From ZC4RG30 sp039800965 (GTDB lineage Bacteria; Pseudomonadota; Gammaproteobacteria; Steroidobacterales; Steroidobacteraceae), in the NCBI GenBank assembly GCA_039800965.1, contig JBDLPS010000080.1:1-27920 (forward strand): a stretch of 27,920 bases of DNA, in the 5' to 3' direction. Position numbers and translations under genes: made by a program. The notes below the pieces were generated by a model, which saw only the letters and a program-made list of their open reading frames with translations, searched no databases and was not told where the DNA came from. Positions 1 to 7,057 of this stretch are shown here, piece after piece (position 1 is the stretch's first letter; each line of letters starts with the position of its first letter).

Positions 1-235
1 CGAGCGCCGCGGCATCGACCACGCTGCTGCCGAGCAGCAGCTGCCCGGCAGCGCCGTGCGAGAGGACATGGATCGCCGCAAGCCCGCTGAGGCCAGCGAG
101 CGCGGACTGGATCTGGGTGAGCCCGTTGGTGCTGCCGTCGATCAGGTACCAGGTACTGCCCTCGGGCAGCGACAGCAGGATCTGCTGGTAGTCAGGGACG
201 CGGGAGTCGATGAAATAGACGGCGGATGCGGTCAT
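1..235 (-). CDS. DUF4347 domain protein, N-terminal part (runs off left edge)
   Basis: Only the first 78 codons are present; the gene continues beyond base 1. The translation starts MTASAVYFIDSRVPDY and has the alternating beta-strand/turn pattern of the DUF4347 domain. The family's typical histidine motif is at residues 58-66 (LSHGAAGQL). DUF4347 usually caps very large secreted or surface proteins of proteobacteria that carry cadherin- or Ig-like repeats, so this is probably the start of a giant adhesin-like protein; that size is inferred, not seen. There is no classical signal peptide, as is common in this family. ATG 235 was chosen because upstream in-frame codons enter the AT-rich intergenic region. 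No good Shine-Dalgarno sequence precedes it. The upstream region 236-370 carries a palindrome cluster shared with the multicopper oxidase promoter. Confidence 0.72.
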   Translation of the reverse strand, partial: MTASAVYFIDSRVPDYQQILLSLPEGSTWYLIDGSTNGLTQIQSALAGLSGLAAIHVLSHGAAGQLLLGSSVVDAAAL

Positions 236-324
236 GGCGCGCAGATTTTTTGACTACACAACTTTGAAGGACCGCAAAGATATCAACGCACTCCCTTCGT
301 TTTTTACAACGTGAAGCAGCGCAC

Positions 325-364
325 AAAAATATAATCGGATTATGTAAACCCGATTATTGATTAT
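325..364 (-). promoter_or_regulatory. Palindrome cluster upstream of the DUF4347 gene
   Basis: Bases 331-343 form the perfect odd palindrome ATAATC-G-GATTAT. Two further GATTAT half-sites follow at 352-357 and 359-364, so four half-sites lie within 34 bases. On the minus strand the block at 348-325 reads TTTACA, then TAATCCGATTA, then an A/T-rich run. It begins about 90 bases upstream of the DUF4347 start. The same layout occurs upstream of the multicopper oxidase. It looks like an operator for a dimeric regulator next to a -35-like hexamer; no convincing -10 element could be fixed at standard spacing. The regulator is unknown. Confidence 0.5.
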
Positions 365-370
365 GTTAAT

Positions 371-598
371 TCAGCGCGGGTTCTGCGGCGCCTGCGGTGC
401 GCGCATGCACTGCGCGATGGCGATGCGGCGCGCATCGCCGGCCAGCTGCTGCGCATCGGCCCGCTCGGTGCACTCGCGGAACCGGGCATCGCGGGCCTTG
501 TGTGGATTGGTCGGCGTTCCAGCCTGAGGAGGCTCGGTCGCGCCGGCGGCAGTGGACAGGACGGCGAAGGCAATCGCGGCGAGGACCGGGGTCTTCAT
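371..598 (-). CDS. Small secreted PsiF-repeat-like protein
   Basis: This 75-residue protein has a cleavable signal peptide (residues 1-20, cleavage expected after AGA). The mature part contains one PsiF-type repeat at about residues 36-66: two cysteines (C43 and C64) bracket an LAGDARR core, matching the C...LKGDAR...C pattern of phosphate-starvation-inducible PsiF repeats. The biochemical role of PsiF proteins is unknown. The start has a good ribosome site (GGAG about 8 bases upstream). The gene begins 17 bases after the cytochrome/PBP gene stop, so it is probably the last gene of the multicopper oxidase operon. The proline-rich tail may be unstructured. The assignment rests on a short motif, so confidence is moderate. 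Confidence 0.66.
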   Translation of the reverse strand: MKTPVLAAIAFAVLSTAAGATEPPQAGTPTNPHKARDARFRECTERADAQQLAGDARRIAIAQCMRAPQAPQNPR

Positions 599-615
599 GG
601 TCTGCTCCGTGGTGT

Positions 616-2352
616 TCAGGGGTTCGGCGATTCGTCTGGAACAATCCAGTCCGCAGCGGCGTCATCGGGCGCGCCCAGCGGCACGACATACGCACCCTTC
701 GCGGCCACTTGCTGGCCCGGGCCGAGACTGAGGTTCGGGTAGATCGACGTGCCATGGCGACGCCGCAGCAGGTCGAGGTCGGGCAGCGCGAGCGAACCGG
801 CGGCAAGACCCGGCAGCGGCACGCGGCGTGCCTTCATGCCGCGCATCAGGGATTCGGTTTCCTGCTGCACGCGCTCGGCCTCGTGCAACGAGAGCATGTC
901 CTGCGCACGCTCGACCAGATAGCGGGGATGCAGATTGCCCAATGCATCCGACAGGGCGGTTTCGAAGGCACGCGCTGCGAACCAGGCCTCGGACTGCAAC
1001 CGCGGCGCATCCAGCGGCAGCTTCGCGGCTGCAGCCCACTGGGCGAAGCGCTTGAGGTTGGCAGCTCGCACCGGCTCCCGCTCCAGTGGATCGATGCGCC
1101 ACCCCTTCGCGCGCCAGGCCTCCGGCCAGACGCCACTGTCCGCTTCGCCGGTCGTGCTCCAGTAGAAGGCAGCGCGCGGCGGTCTGTGGCGTGCCAGGCG
1201 TGCGGCAGAGGCCGGCGAGAGCCAGGCGACGACGAGATCGTCCTCGCCGACTTCGGACAGCGCGGCATCGAGCTGGGACGCGTCGGCAGGCAGCACGCGC
1301 AGCGCAGCGCCCGGCGCCAGCACGCGTCGACGCAACAGGTCGACCGCGGCACGTGGCTCCGTGCCGGAATCGTGCAACACCAGCACGCGACGCATGGTGC
1401 CCGCCCGGCTGCCGAGATGCGCCTCGATCACCCGTGCATCGAGTTGCGAGCCCGCCGAAAAATACAGCGCCAGCGGCGTGCGGGATGCCGCATCCGTTGC
1501 GTCCACGCTCGGGAACCAGCAGGCGATGCCGGCCTTGTTGCAGAACTGTTCGACCGGCGCCCAGTCCCCGCCCCCGCCGGACAGCAACGCGAACACGGGT
1601 TGTGCCTGCTGGTATCGGATCAACTGCGCCGGCCAGGTTTCCGGTCGGCCTTCCAGTTCCCAGAACGCCAGACGCCACTGACGCGGGAAGGCATAACGCC
1701 GCTCCATCGTGGAGACATCCAGATGGCGACGCTTGGACAGCGCGGCGTTGCGTTGTGCCACATAGGTTTCGAGGGTGGCACGCAGCGCACGCCGTCCCGC
1801 AGGATCCATTGAGGGCCCCAGCACCGTGGCGATGTTGATCGCGCCATCCTGCAGGCCCGGGGCCACCTCAGCCGACAGCGTCCAGAGGTAGGCGGCAAGT
1901 GATTCGACTGTCGCCGGATCCAGCTCATATCGCGGCATCACCGCCGACAACAAGCTGCCATCAGGCCTCCGGCCCTCGCGCAGGATCGTACTGAACGCGG
2001 GAAGATCGAGCCCTCCCCGCGCGATGTGCACGCCCGCGTTGAGCCGCCGGTCGACCCGAACGACCAAGGGATCCTTGCCGTCCGAGAACAGGGCACGCCC
2101 CGTGACAGGCGGCACGAAGAGCACGCCCTCGGTGGTGCCGAGGCCGCTGCCCCGGTGGCAGGTCGCGCAGGCCGCAGCCCTGCCTTCGACCGGCCCGAGG
2201 TCGGTGCGTCGTGCCCGGACAGGCGCCCCATCCAGCAAGCCCCGCTGGTAGAGCATCTCGCCGGCCGTGCGAGCCGCGCCGGAGCCGGCGGCGAATGCTG
2301 GTGCAGTCAGGACCAGCAGCGCCGCCAGAAGCGAAACGCACGTGCCGCGCAT
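616..2352 (-). CDS. Exported c-type cytochrome fused to a periplasmic-binding-protein-like domain
   Basis: This 578-residue protein starts with a Sec signal peptide (residues 1-22, hydrophobic core LLAALLVLTAPAFA). A single heme c site CATCH lies at residues 62-66 and M139 is a plausible distal ligand, giving a cytochrome c domain at about 25-160. The remaining ~400 residues alternate helix and strand like a type-1 periplasmic binding protein (branched-chain amino acid receptor fold), ending in a YPNLSLGPGQ motif seen in such proteins. The start codon shares one base with the oxidase stop (TGATG), indicating translational coupling. The protein should act in the periplasm as an electron carrier for the oxidase, with the C-terminal domain perhaps sensing or binding a ligand; that role is inferred. 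The binding-domain call rests on fold-like features, not on a catalytic motif. Confidence 0.8.
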   Translation of the reverse strand: MRGTCVSLLAALLVLTAPAFAAGSGAARTAGEMLYQRGLLDGAPVRARRTDLGPVEGRAAACATCHRGSGLGTTEGVLFVPPVTGRALFSDGKDPLVVRVDRRLNAGVHIARGGLDLPAFSTILREGRRPDGSLLSAVMPRYELDPATVESLAAYLWTLSAEVAPGLQDGAINIATVLGPSMDPAGRRALRATLETYVAQRNAALSKRRHLDVSTMERRYAFPRQWRLAFWELEGRPETWPAQLIRYQQAQPVFALLSGGGGDWAPVEQFCNKAGIACWFPSVDATDAASRTPLALYFSAGSQLDARVIEAHLGSRAGTMRRVLVLHDSGTEPRAAVDLLRRRVLAPGAALRVLPADASQLDAALSEVGEDDLVVAWLSPASAARLARHRPPRAAFYWSTTGEADSGVWPEAWRAKGWRIDPLEREPVRAANLKRFAQWAAAAKLPLDAPRLQSEAWFAARAFETALSDALGNLHPRYLVERAQDMLSLHEAERVQQETESLMRGMKARRVPLPGLAAGSLALPDLDLLRRRHGTSIYPNLSLGPGQQVAAKGAYVVPLGAPDDAAADWIVPDESPNP

Positions 2353-5300
2353 CAACGGGTGATCTGCGTGCCGCCGACAACCCAGGTGGAAGCCAGCGCC
2401 GGTGCAACAGCCGTCGCGATGGCACGCACCCGGAAGGTGTACGTCCGCTTCGAGGTCAGCCCGCTGACGGTAGCCTTGGACGTGCGCAGGCCCGCCAGGC
2501 TGCCAACGACGGCAGCCGGCGTCCAGACGGCGCTGACCGCCTTGCAGGTCATCGCGGTGCCGGCACAGACCTGCACCTCGTAACCCGTCGCGAACGCACT
2601 CGACGTGGCCTGCCACTGGATGGTCAGCGTGTTGGCAGTCGAAGTGCCACTGGACTGCAGCAGCGTCGGCGCCGCCACGGTAGTCGCGGTCAGCAGCGAT
2701 GCCGTGGCCTCCGGGCTGGTGCCGGCCGAGTTGGTCGCCGCCACCCCATAACGGTAGATGGCGTTGGCAGCGGCGGCAGTGTTCACGAAGCTCACGGAGT
2801 TGGCCGACAGCACCGAGCTCGCCGTCGGGATGCGGGTCGGCGCGCCGAAGGTCAGTGCACCTGTCGTGGCATTCACCGTACCGGTGGCCCGTGTCACCAG
2901 ATAACCGGTCTCGTTGCTGGCGTTATCCGTCCAGCCCAGTGTCACCTTGTTGGCGGAAGCCGAGGCACCCGGCGTGAAGACCGCACCCAGCGCCGTCGGC
3001 GCGCTCGGGGCCTGAACGCGCGTGACCACGTTCGAGGGCAGCGAGGCACCCGACTGGTTCACCGCCAGTACGCGGTACTGGTAAGTGGTTCCCGCGGCCG
3101 CCGTGGCATCAGTGATGCCGACGGCATTGGCAGGCGTGTTCACGCTGCGGGCGATGGTCTTGATTCCGGTGTTGATCGCCGTGAACGTCCCCACGGCGCC
3201 GTTGATCACCGGCGCACGCTCGACGCGGAAGCCGTACTCGTTCTTCGGGTTCACCAGCGTTTCCACCCGCGCCGCATCGCGCCCGCCCAGCGGGGTCGGA
3301 TCGGTCCAGGTCAGGCTGTTGCCGGAGATCGCGAGGCCAGTTGGCGCCGAAGGCAAGGCATGGACGGCCTTGAAGACCATCGGACGCATGAGGTCGAACT
3401 CCTCGTGGCCGAGGATGTGGCAGTGCCAGACGTATTCCCACTCGAAGTCATGGAGCGTATTGGAGACTCGCTTGAAGACACCGAAGTTGATGCCGTTCAC
3501 GTCGCCGCCCGCCAGATCCGTTTGGAGGAAGGCATAGGGCGCCGTCGTCCCTGCGAGCGCGTCCCCCCCGAAAAGCGAGGTGTCGTAGGTCGCGCCGGCC
3601 GGCAACGCAGGATCAAGCAGACGCACACTGCTCGGCAGTCCGAAAGGCACTTCCGGCTGCTTGGCGCGCAGCGCAACGATGAGGTCTTCCAGCGGCCACG
3701 CCTGCACGGTTTCCTTCCAGCCCGCTTCGGTCGGCAGCGGCTCGCGGAACACGCCGTCTGTGCCGATGCGACCCAGCACCTGCACGTTGAAGAGGTGGAA
3801 GTGGATCGGGTGGTTGTCCTCGTCGAAATTGCGCAGCAGCCAGTACTGCGTTTCACCCGGCGACAGGATCTCGGTCGGCGGGTCCACGTATGACAGCGGC
3901 GTGGGCGTGGCATTGCCCGGCAGGTCGATGCCGAAATGGCTGATGATGCGACCGAAGGTCTGGTCGAAAGCACCTTCGATGGTGCGGATCTTCAGCGGAA
4001 CCACCGTACCGCCGATGCTCAGCTCTGACGTGGCAGCGTTGAAGGCCACGCTGGACGTGGACGACACGATGTGCGGATCTTCCTGGGCCGCGTAGGTGCT
4101 GGCCAAGGCCAGGTCGAATGCCGCCGCGTCAAAGGCCGGAGCGGGCGCAATATCCTCCACGACGATCTGCATGATCGTGCGGGTGTTCGGGCCCAGACCC
4201 GCCAGCGTCGAGGTCGAACCACCGATGGAAACCTGATCAGGGTTACCCGTGTAGTAGTCGTACAGCGGATCGCCGCCCGGCACCGGTGACACCGCATCGT
4301 TGTAGAGAATCAACGTCTTGCCGGCGAATGCAGAGAAATCGATGATCGTGTCGGCGCGTTCGGCCACGGCAATGTGGAGACCGCTGCCTGGCACTACCTC
4401 ACCCACGTCGTTCAACTGGATAGGTGCCGGTGCGTGCGGGACCGAGACCGGCAGCAGGCCGGCTTCGGTGGCAAACTGGCGGATCAACGGGCCGGCCGTC
4501 TCCGGGTCGGGAACCATGCGGCCAGTGCCATCATCGATCAGCTTGACCTCGGTGAGACCCTGGCCTGCAACCGAGACAGCCGGGTCGGCAGTCCACAGCG
4601 ACAGGTTCAAGTAACGATCGTTGCTGCCGTTCAGCAGGCGCACACGGTAGGCCTTGGGCTGTACGGTGACTGTCGGGTAGGCAACGCCGTTCACCACCGG
4701 CGTGTCATTGAACATCTCCGGAACGGTCGAAACCTTCGGGAGCTCGAGGAAGGGCGTCAACCCACCCGCGTTGAACGGCGTGGTGCCGCCATAGTCCCAG
4801 CGACCATACGGATTCGGCGTCAACGTATCCAGCATGGTCGCCTCATAGACATGAGGCATCCACAGGTCGCCCGGCTCGCCCCACTTCGCGGTATCCCAGA
4901 GCGGATCCTGCTGCGCGATGTTCTGCGGGACGAAGGTCTTGTCCTGGATGACCAGCGGGATCGTCTCGAGGCCCGCGATACCCAGCTGCGCATCCTCGGT
5001 ACCGTTGGCAATCAGGTATCCGGCGACAATACCCGCATAGGCATTGGGTCGCGTCAGGCCGATCGCATGGTCGTGGTACCACATCATCCGCGGGCTCTGG
5101 CGGTTGGGCCAGTACAGCGTCTGGCCGCCCTCGCCCGGATAGGGCATGTCGGGCACGTTACGGAAACTGGCACCGGCGCGCAGTTCGCGGTCCACGGCCG
5201 TCTCACCCACCGGCGTGAACCACTGGTCCGGCGTACCGTCATTGATCCACGGACTGTCTCCGCCGTGCAGGTGGATGGACACGCGGTTCTGCGTGTAGGC

Positions 5301-5930
5301 AAGGCCTGCCCCGTCGATCGAATCGTCCACCGGCAGGAAGCTGTTGCCGTTGCGCACGAAGCTGCCGTTCACCACCTGCCCGAAGCCGGTCGGCAGGAAA
5401 TTCATCATCTTCGCGCGCACGGCCCGATCCTGGGTCGCGACGATCAGCGGGCCGAGATAGACCGGCTCCTGCCGACTGTAGACCTGTCGGCCGGACGCAG
5501 GCCAGGTGATGGCTGATCCATCGGGGTAATGAAGCGCATGACCGGACGCAGACGGGCTGTCCGGCACCAGTTGCACGAAGCCGCGCAGGCGCGTCGCCTT
5601 CGGCAGGTCGCTGTGCATCCGCTGGGTGTATTCGACGATGCCGATCTCGTAGTAATCGGCACCTGGATAAGTCGTGGTATCCGGCACCGCGACCGGAATA
5701 TCGGCGCCGAACTTCTTGAGGGGATCGACGAACTTGCGCAGCAGGTCCGAGTTTGCGTAGTAGCTGCGCACCGGCAGCGACGTGGCGCAAGGCAGCGTTT
5801 CGGCCGGGTTGTAGCACTCGGGTGTTCCGGCCGGCAGGGTCGCGGCGCCCTTGTCCATGGAGGGGGCAGCCGGGAACGCCACGCAGGGGGACATGGCAAG
5901 CAGCACAAGCAGCGGACGTCGGAAAATCAT
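2352..5930 (-). CDS. Exported multicopper oxidase with three C-terminal fibronectin III domains
   Basis: This 1192-residue protein has an N-terminal signal peptide (residues 1 to about 21). All four copper motifs are present: HLHGG (220-224), WYHDH (284-288), HPIHFH (707-712) and HCHILGH (836-842). C837, H707 and H842 would bind the type 1 copper, and the other histidines build the trinuclear centre. In the CotA-type alignment the axial position is L847 rather than Met. About 130 residues separate the third and fourth motifs, longer than in CotA-like laccases, implying an insertion in the last cupredoxin domain. Residues ~860-1192 form three FN3-like repeats. The size and FN3 tail recall OmpB-like and MofA-like oxidases linked to Mn(II) or Fe oxidation; the substrate here is unproven. 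It is first in an operon with a cytochrome c/PBP and a PsiF-like gene. Start ATG 5930; only a weak ribosome site is visible. Confidence 0.93.
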   Translation of the reverse strand: MIFRRPLLVLLAMSPCVAFPAAPSMDKGAATLPAGTPECYNPAETLPCATSLPVRSYYANSDLLRKFVDPLKKFGADIPVAVPDTTTYPGADYYEIGIVEYTQRMHSDLPKATRLRGFVQLVPDSPSASGHALHYPDGSAITWPASGRQVYSRQEPVYLGPLIVATQDRAVRAKMMNFLPTGFGQVVNGSFVRNGNSFLPVDDSIDGAGLAYTQNRVSIHLHGGDSPWINDGTPDQWFTPVGETAVDRELRAGASFRNVPDMPYPGEGGQTLYWPNRQSPRMMWYHDHAIGLTRPNAYAGIVAGYLIANGTEDAQLGIAGLETIPLVIQDKTFVPQNIAQQDPLWDTAKWGEPGDLWMPHVYEATMLDTLTPNPYGRWDYGGTTPFNAGGLTPFLELPKVSTVPEMFNDTPVVNGVAYPTVTVQPKAYRVRLLNGSNDRYLNLSLWTADPAVSVAGQGLTEVKLIDDGTGRMVPDPETAGPLIRQFATEAGLLPVSVPHAPAPIQLNDVGEVVPGSGLHIAVAERADTIIDFSAFAGKTLILYNDAVSPVPGGDPLYDYYTGNPDQVSIGGSTSTLAGLGPNTRTIMQIVVEDIAPAPAFDAAAFDLALASTYAAQEDPHIVSSTSSVAFNAATSELSIGGTVVPLKIRTIEGAFDQTFGRIISHFGIDLPGNATPTPLSYVDPPTEILSPGETQYWLLRNFDEDNHPIHFHLFNVQVLGRIGTDGVFREPLPTEAGWKETVQAWPLEDLIVALRAKQPEVPFGLPSSVRLLDPALPAGATYDTSLFGGDALAGTTAPYAFLQTDLAGGDVNGINFGVFKRVSNTLHDFEWEYVWHCHILGHEEFDLMRPMVFKAVHALPSAPTGLAISGNSLTWTDPTPLGGRDAARVETLVNPKNEYGFRVERAPVINGAVGTFTAINTGIKTIARSVNTPANAVGITDATAAAGTTYQYRVLAVNQSGASLPSNVVTRVQAPSAPTALGAVFTPGASASANKVTLGWTDNASNETGYLVTRATGTVNATTGALTFGAPTRIPTASSVLSANSVSFVNTAAAANAIYRYGVAATNSAGTSPEATASLLTATTVAAPTLLQSSGTSTANTLTIQWQATSSAFATGYEVQVCAGTAMTCKAVSAVWTPAAVVGSLAGLRTSKATVSGLTSKRTYTFRVRAIATAVAPALASTWVVGGTQITR

Positions 5931-6017
5931 CGGTGCACGCTCGTTGCGATAACAATTTCGAGACGCGTATTAAGGAAGATCGCGATGCGTCTATTCAACG
6001 ACGAAACTACCGATTCG

Positions 6018-6041
6018 TTAAATTTAATCAGATTAAGTCAA
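6018..6041 (-). promoter_or_regulatory. Palindromic element upstream of the multicopper oxidase
   Basis: Bases 6024-6036 are the perfect odd palindrome TTAATC-A-GATTAA. On the minus strand it is directly preceded by TTGACT (6041-6036), a -35-like hexamer, and followed by an A/T run. The block matches 18 of 24 bases of the block at 325-348 upstream of the DUF4347 gene, at almost the same distance from the start codon (88 versus 90 bases). It overlaps the stop codon of the preceding radical SAM gene. It is probably an operator/promoter element; no clear -10 was found at standard spacing. A second, weaker promoter-like pair, TTGAAT-N18-CTTAAT, lies nearer the oxidase. Confidence 0.5.
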
Positions 6042-7057
6042 ATACGGCCGGAATTATGTCTTGCCCGCAGCTGTCCACAGCCGCCATCCACGTCCTGCCC
6101 CGCGGAATCCCGCAGTTTCGTGAGTACCCCGGCAGCGTTGAGTCGCATCGCCAGCGACCGCGCCTTGTCCCAGGACGGACGCCGGAACGGCATGCCCTCG
6201 ACGGCGTTCCAGGGGATGAAGTTCAGCATCGCGTAGCGGCCGGAAAATTTCGAGACGATCGCTTCCATTTCGTCTTCGCCATCATTGACCCCGTCGAGCA
6301 AGGTCCACTGCACCTGCAAGGGATAGCCGGTGGACTCGGCATAGGCCACCGCCTCGTCGAACAGCCGCGCCGGCTCGTAACGGGGCGCCCTGGGCAGCAG
6401 GTCGGCCCGCCGCCCCGCATCGAAGGAATGCAGCGACAGCGCCAGCGCCGGCTTCACGGTGGCCACCGGCAGGCGCTCGAAGACGCGCGGATCACCCACC
6501 GTGGAGAACACCAGGTTCTTGTGGCCGATGCCGCCTTCGGCGGCGAGGCAGTCGATCGCCTCGAGCACGGCGTCAAGGTTGTGGGCCGGCTCGCCCATGC
6601 CCATGAACACGACCTTCTTCACCGAACGGATGCGGCGGGCCTGCACCACCTGCGCCACGATCTCTGCACTGCCCAGCTGCCGCAGCAAACCGCCCTTGCC
6701 CGTCATGCAGAAGCGGCACCCCACCGCACAGCCCACCTGCGTCGACACGCAGGCACCGCCACGCGGCAGCAGCACGCTCTCGACCATCTGCCCGTCGTCC
6801 AGACGCAGGAGCAGGCGTTCGCTGCCATCCGTGGAAGGATGGCGCGACACCACGGTGGCGAGCGCATCGAGGGCGGCATGCACGTCGGGAAGCGCCCGGC
6901 GCAGCGCCAGCGGAAGGAAATGCTCGGGCTGCTGGCGACCATGCCCCGGCGGCAGGGCCTGCACCCAGGCACGCAGCAGCCAGGCCTGGTGGGCGGCCAG
7001 GGCATCGAGCGCGGCGAGCCGCGCGCGGATGTCCTGCAGCCCGCGCAGCGCCGTCAG
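6038..7057 (-). CDS. RlmN/Cfr-family radical SAM RNA methyltransferase (short paralogue)
   Basis: The protein has the radical SAM cluster motif CxxxCxxC at residues 110-117 and the SAM-binding GMGEP at 153-157. Both cysteines needed for the RlmN/Cfr methylation mechanism are present: C103 (CVSTQVGC context) and C327 (GGCGQL). These enzymes methylate C2 (RlmN) or C8 (Cfr) of an adenine in RNA, classically 23S rRNA A2503. At about 339 residues it is shorter at the N terminus than typical RlmN, so it may be a paralogue rather than the housekeeping enzyme. The start is uncertain: the reading frame enters directly from the MFS gene with no ATG. CTG 7057 would overlap the MFS stop; GTG 6964 is the alternative (about 308 residues). 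It is transcribed with, and probably coupled to, the transporter gene. Confidence 0.85.
   Translation of the reverse strand: MTALRGLQDIRARLAALDALAAHQAWLLRAWVQALPPGHGRQQPEHFLPLALRRALPDVHAALDALATVVSRHPSTDGSERLLLRLDDGQMVESVLLPRGGACVSTQVGCAVGCRFCMTGKGGLLRQLGSAEIVAQVVQARRIRSVKKVVFMGMGEPAHNLDAVLEAIDCLAAEGGIGHKNLVFSTVGDPRVFERLPVATVKPALALSLHSFDAGRRADLLPRAPRYEPARLFDEAVAYAESTGYPLQVQWTLLDGVNDGEDEMEAIVSKFSGRYAMLNFIPWNAVEGMPFRRPSWDKARSLAMRLNAAGVLTKLRDSAGQDVDGGCGQLRARHNSGRI

Noticed and set aside
2211..3893. A 560-codon plus-strand open frame
   Set aside because: It is antisense to the FN3 and copper-domain part of the multicopper oxidase and has no recognisable domain.
5948..5959. GATAACAATTTC, identical to part of the E. 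coli lac operator, 17 bases upstream of the oxidase start
   Set aside because: Only one side matches and the opposite half-site is missing. The flanks are genomic, so neither vector sequence nor a true LacI-type operator is supported; chance is most likely.
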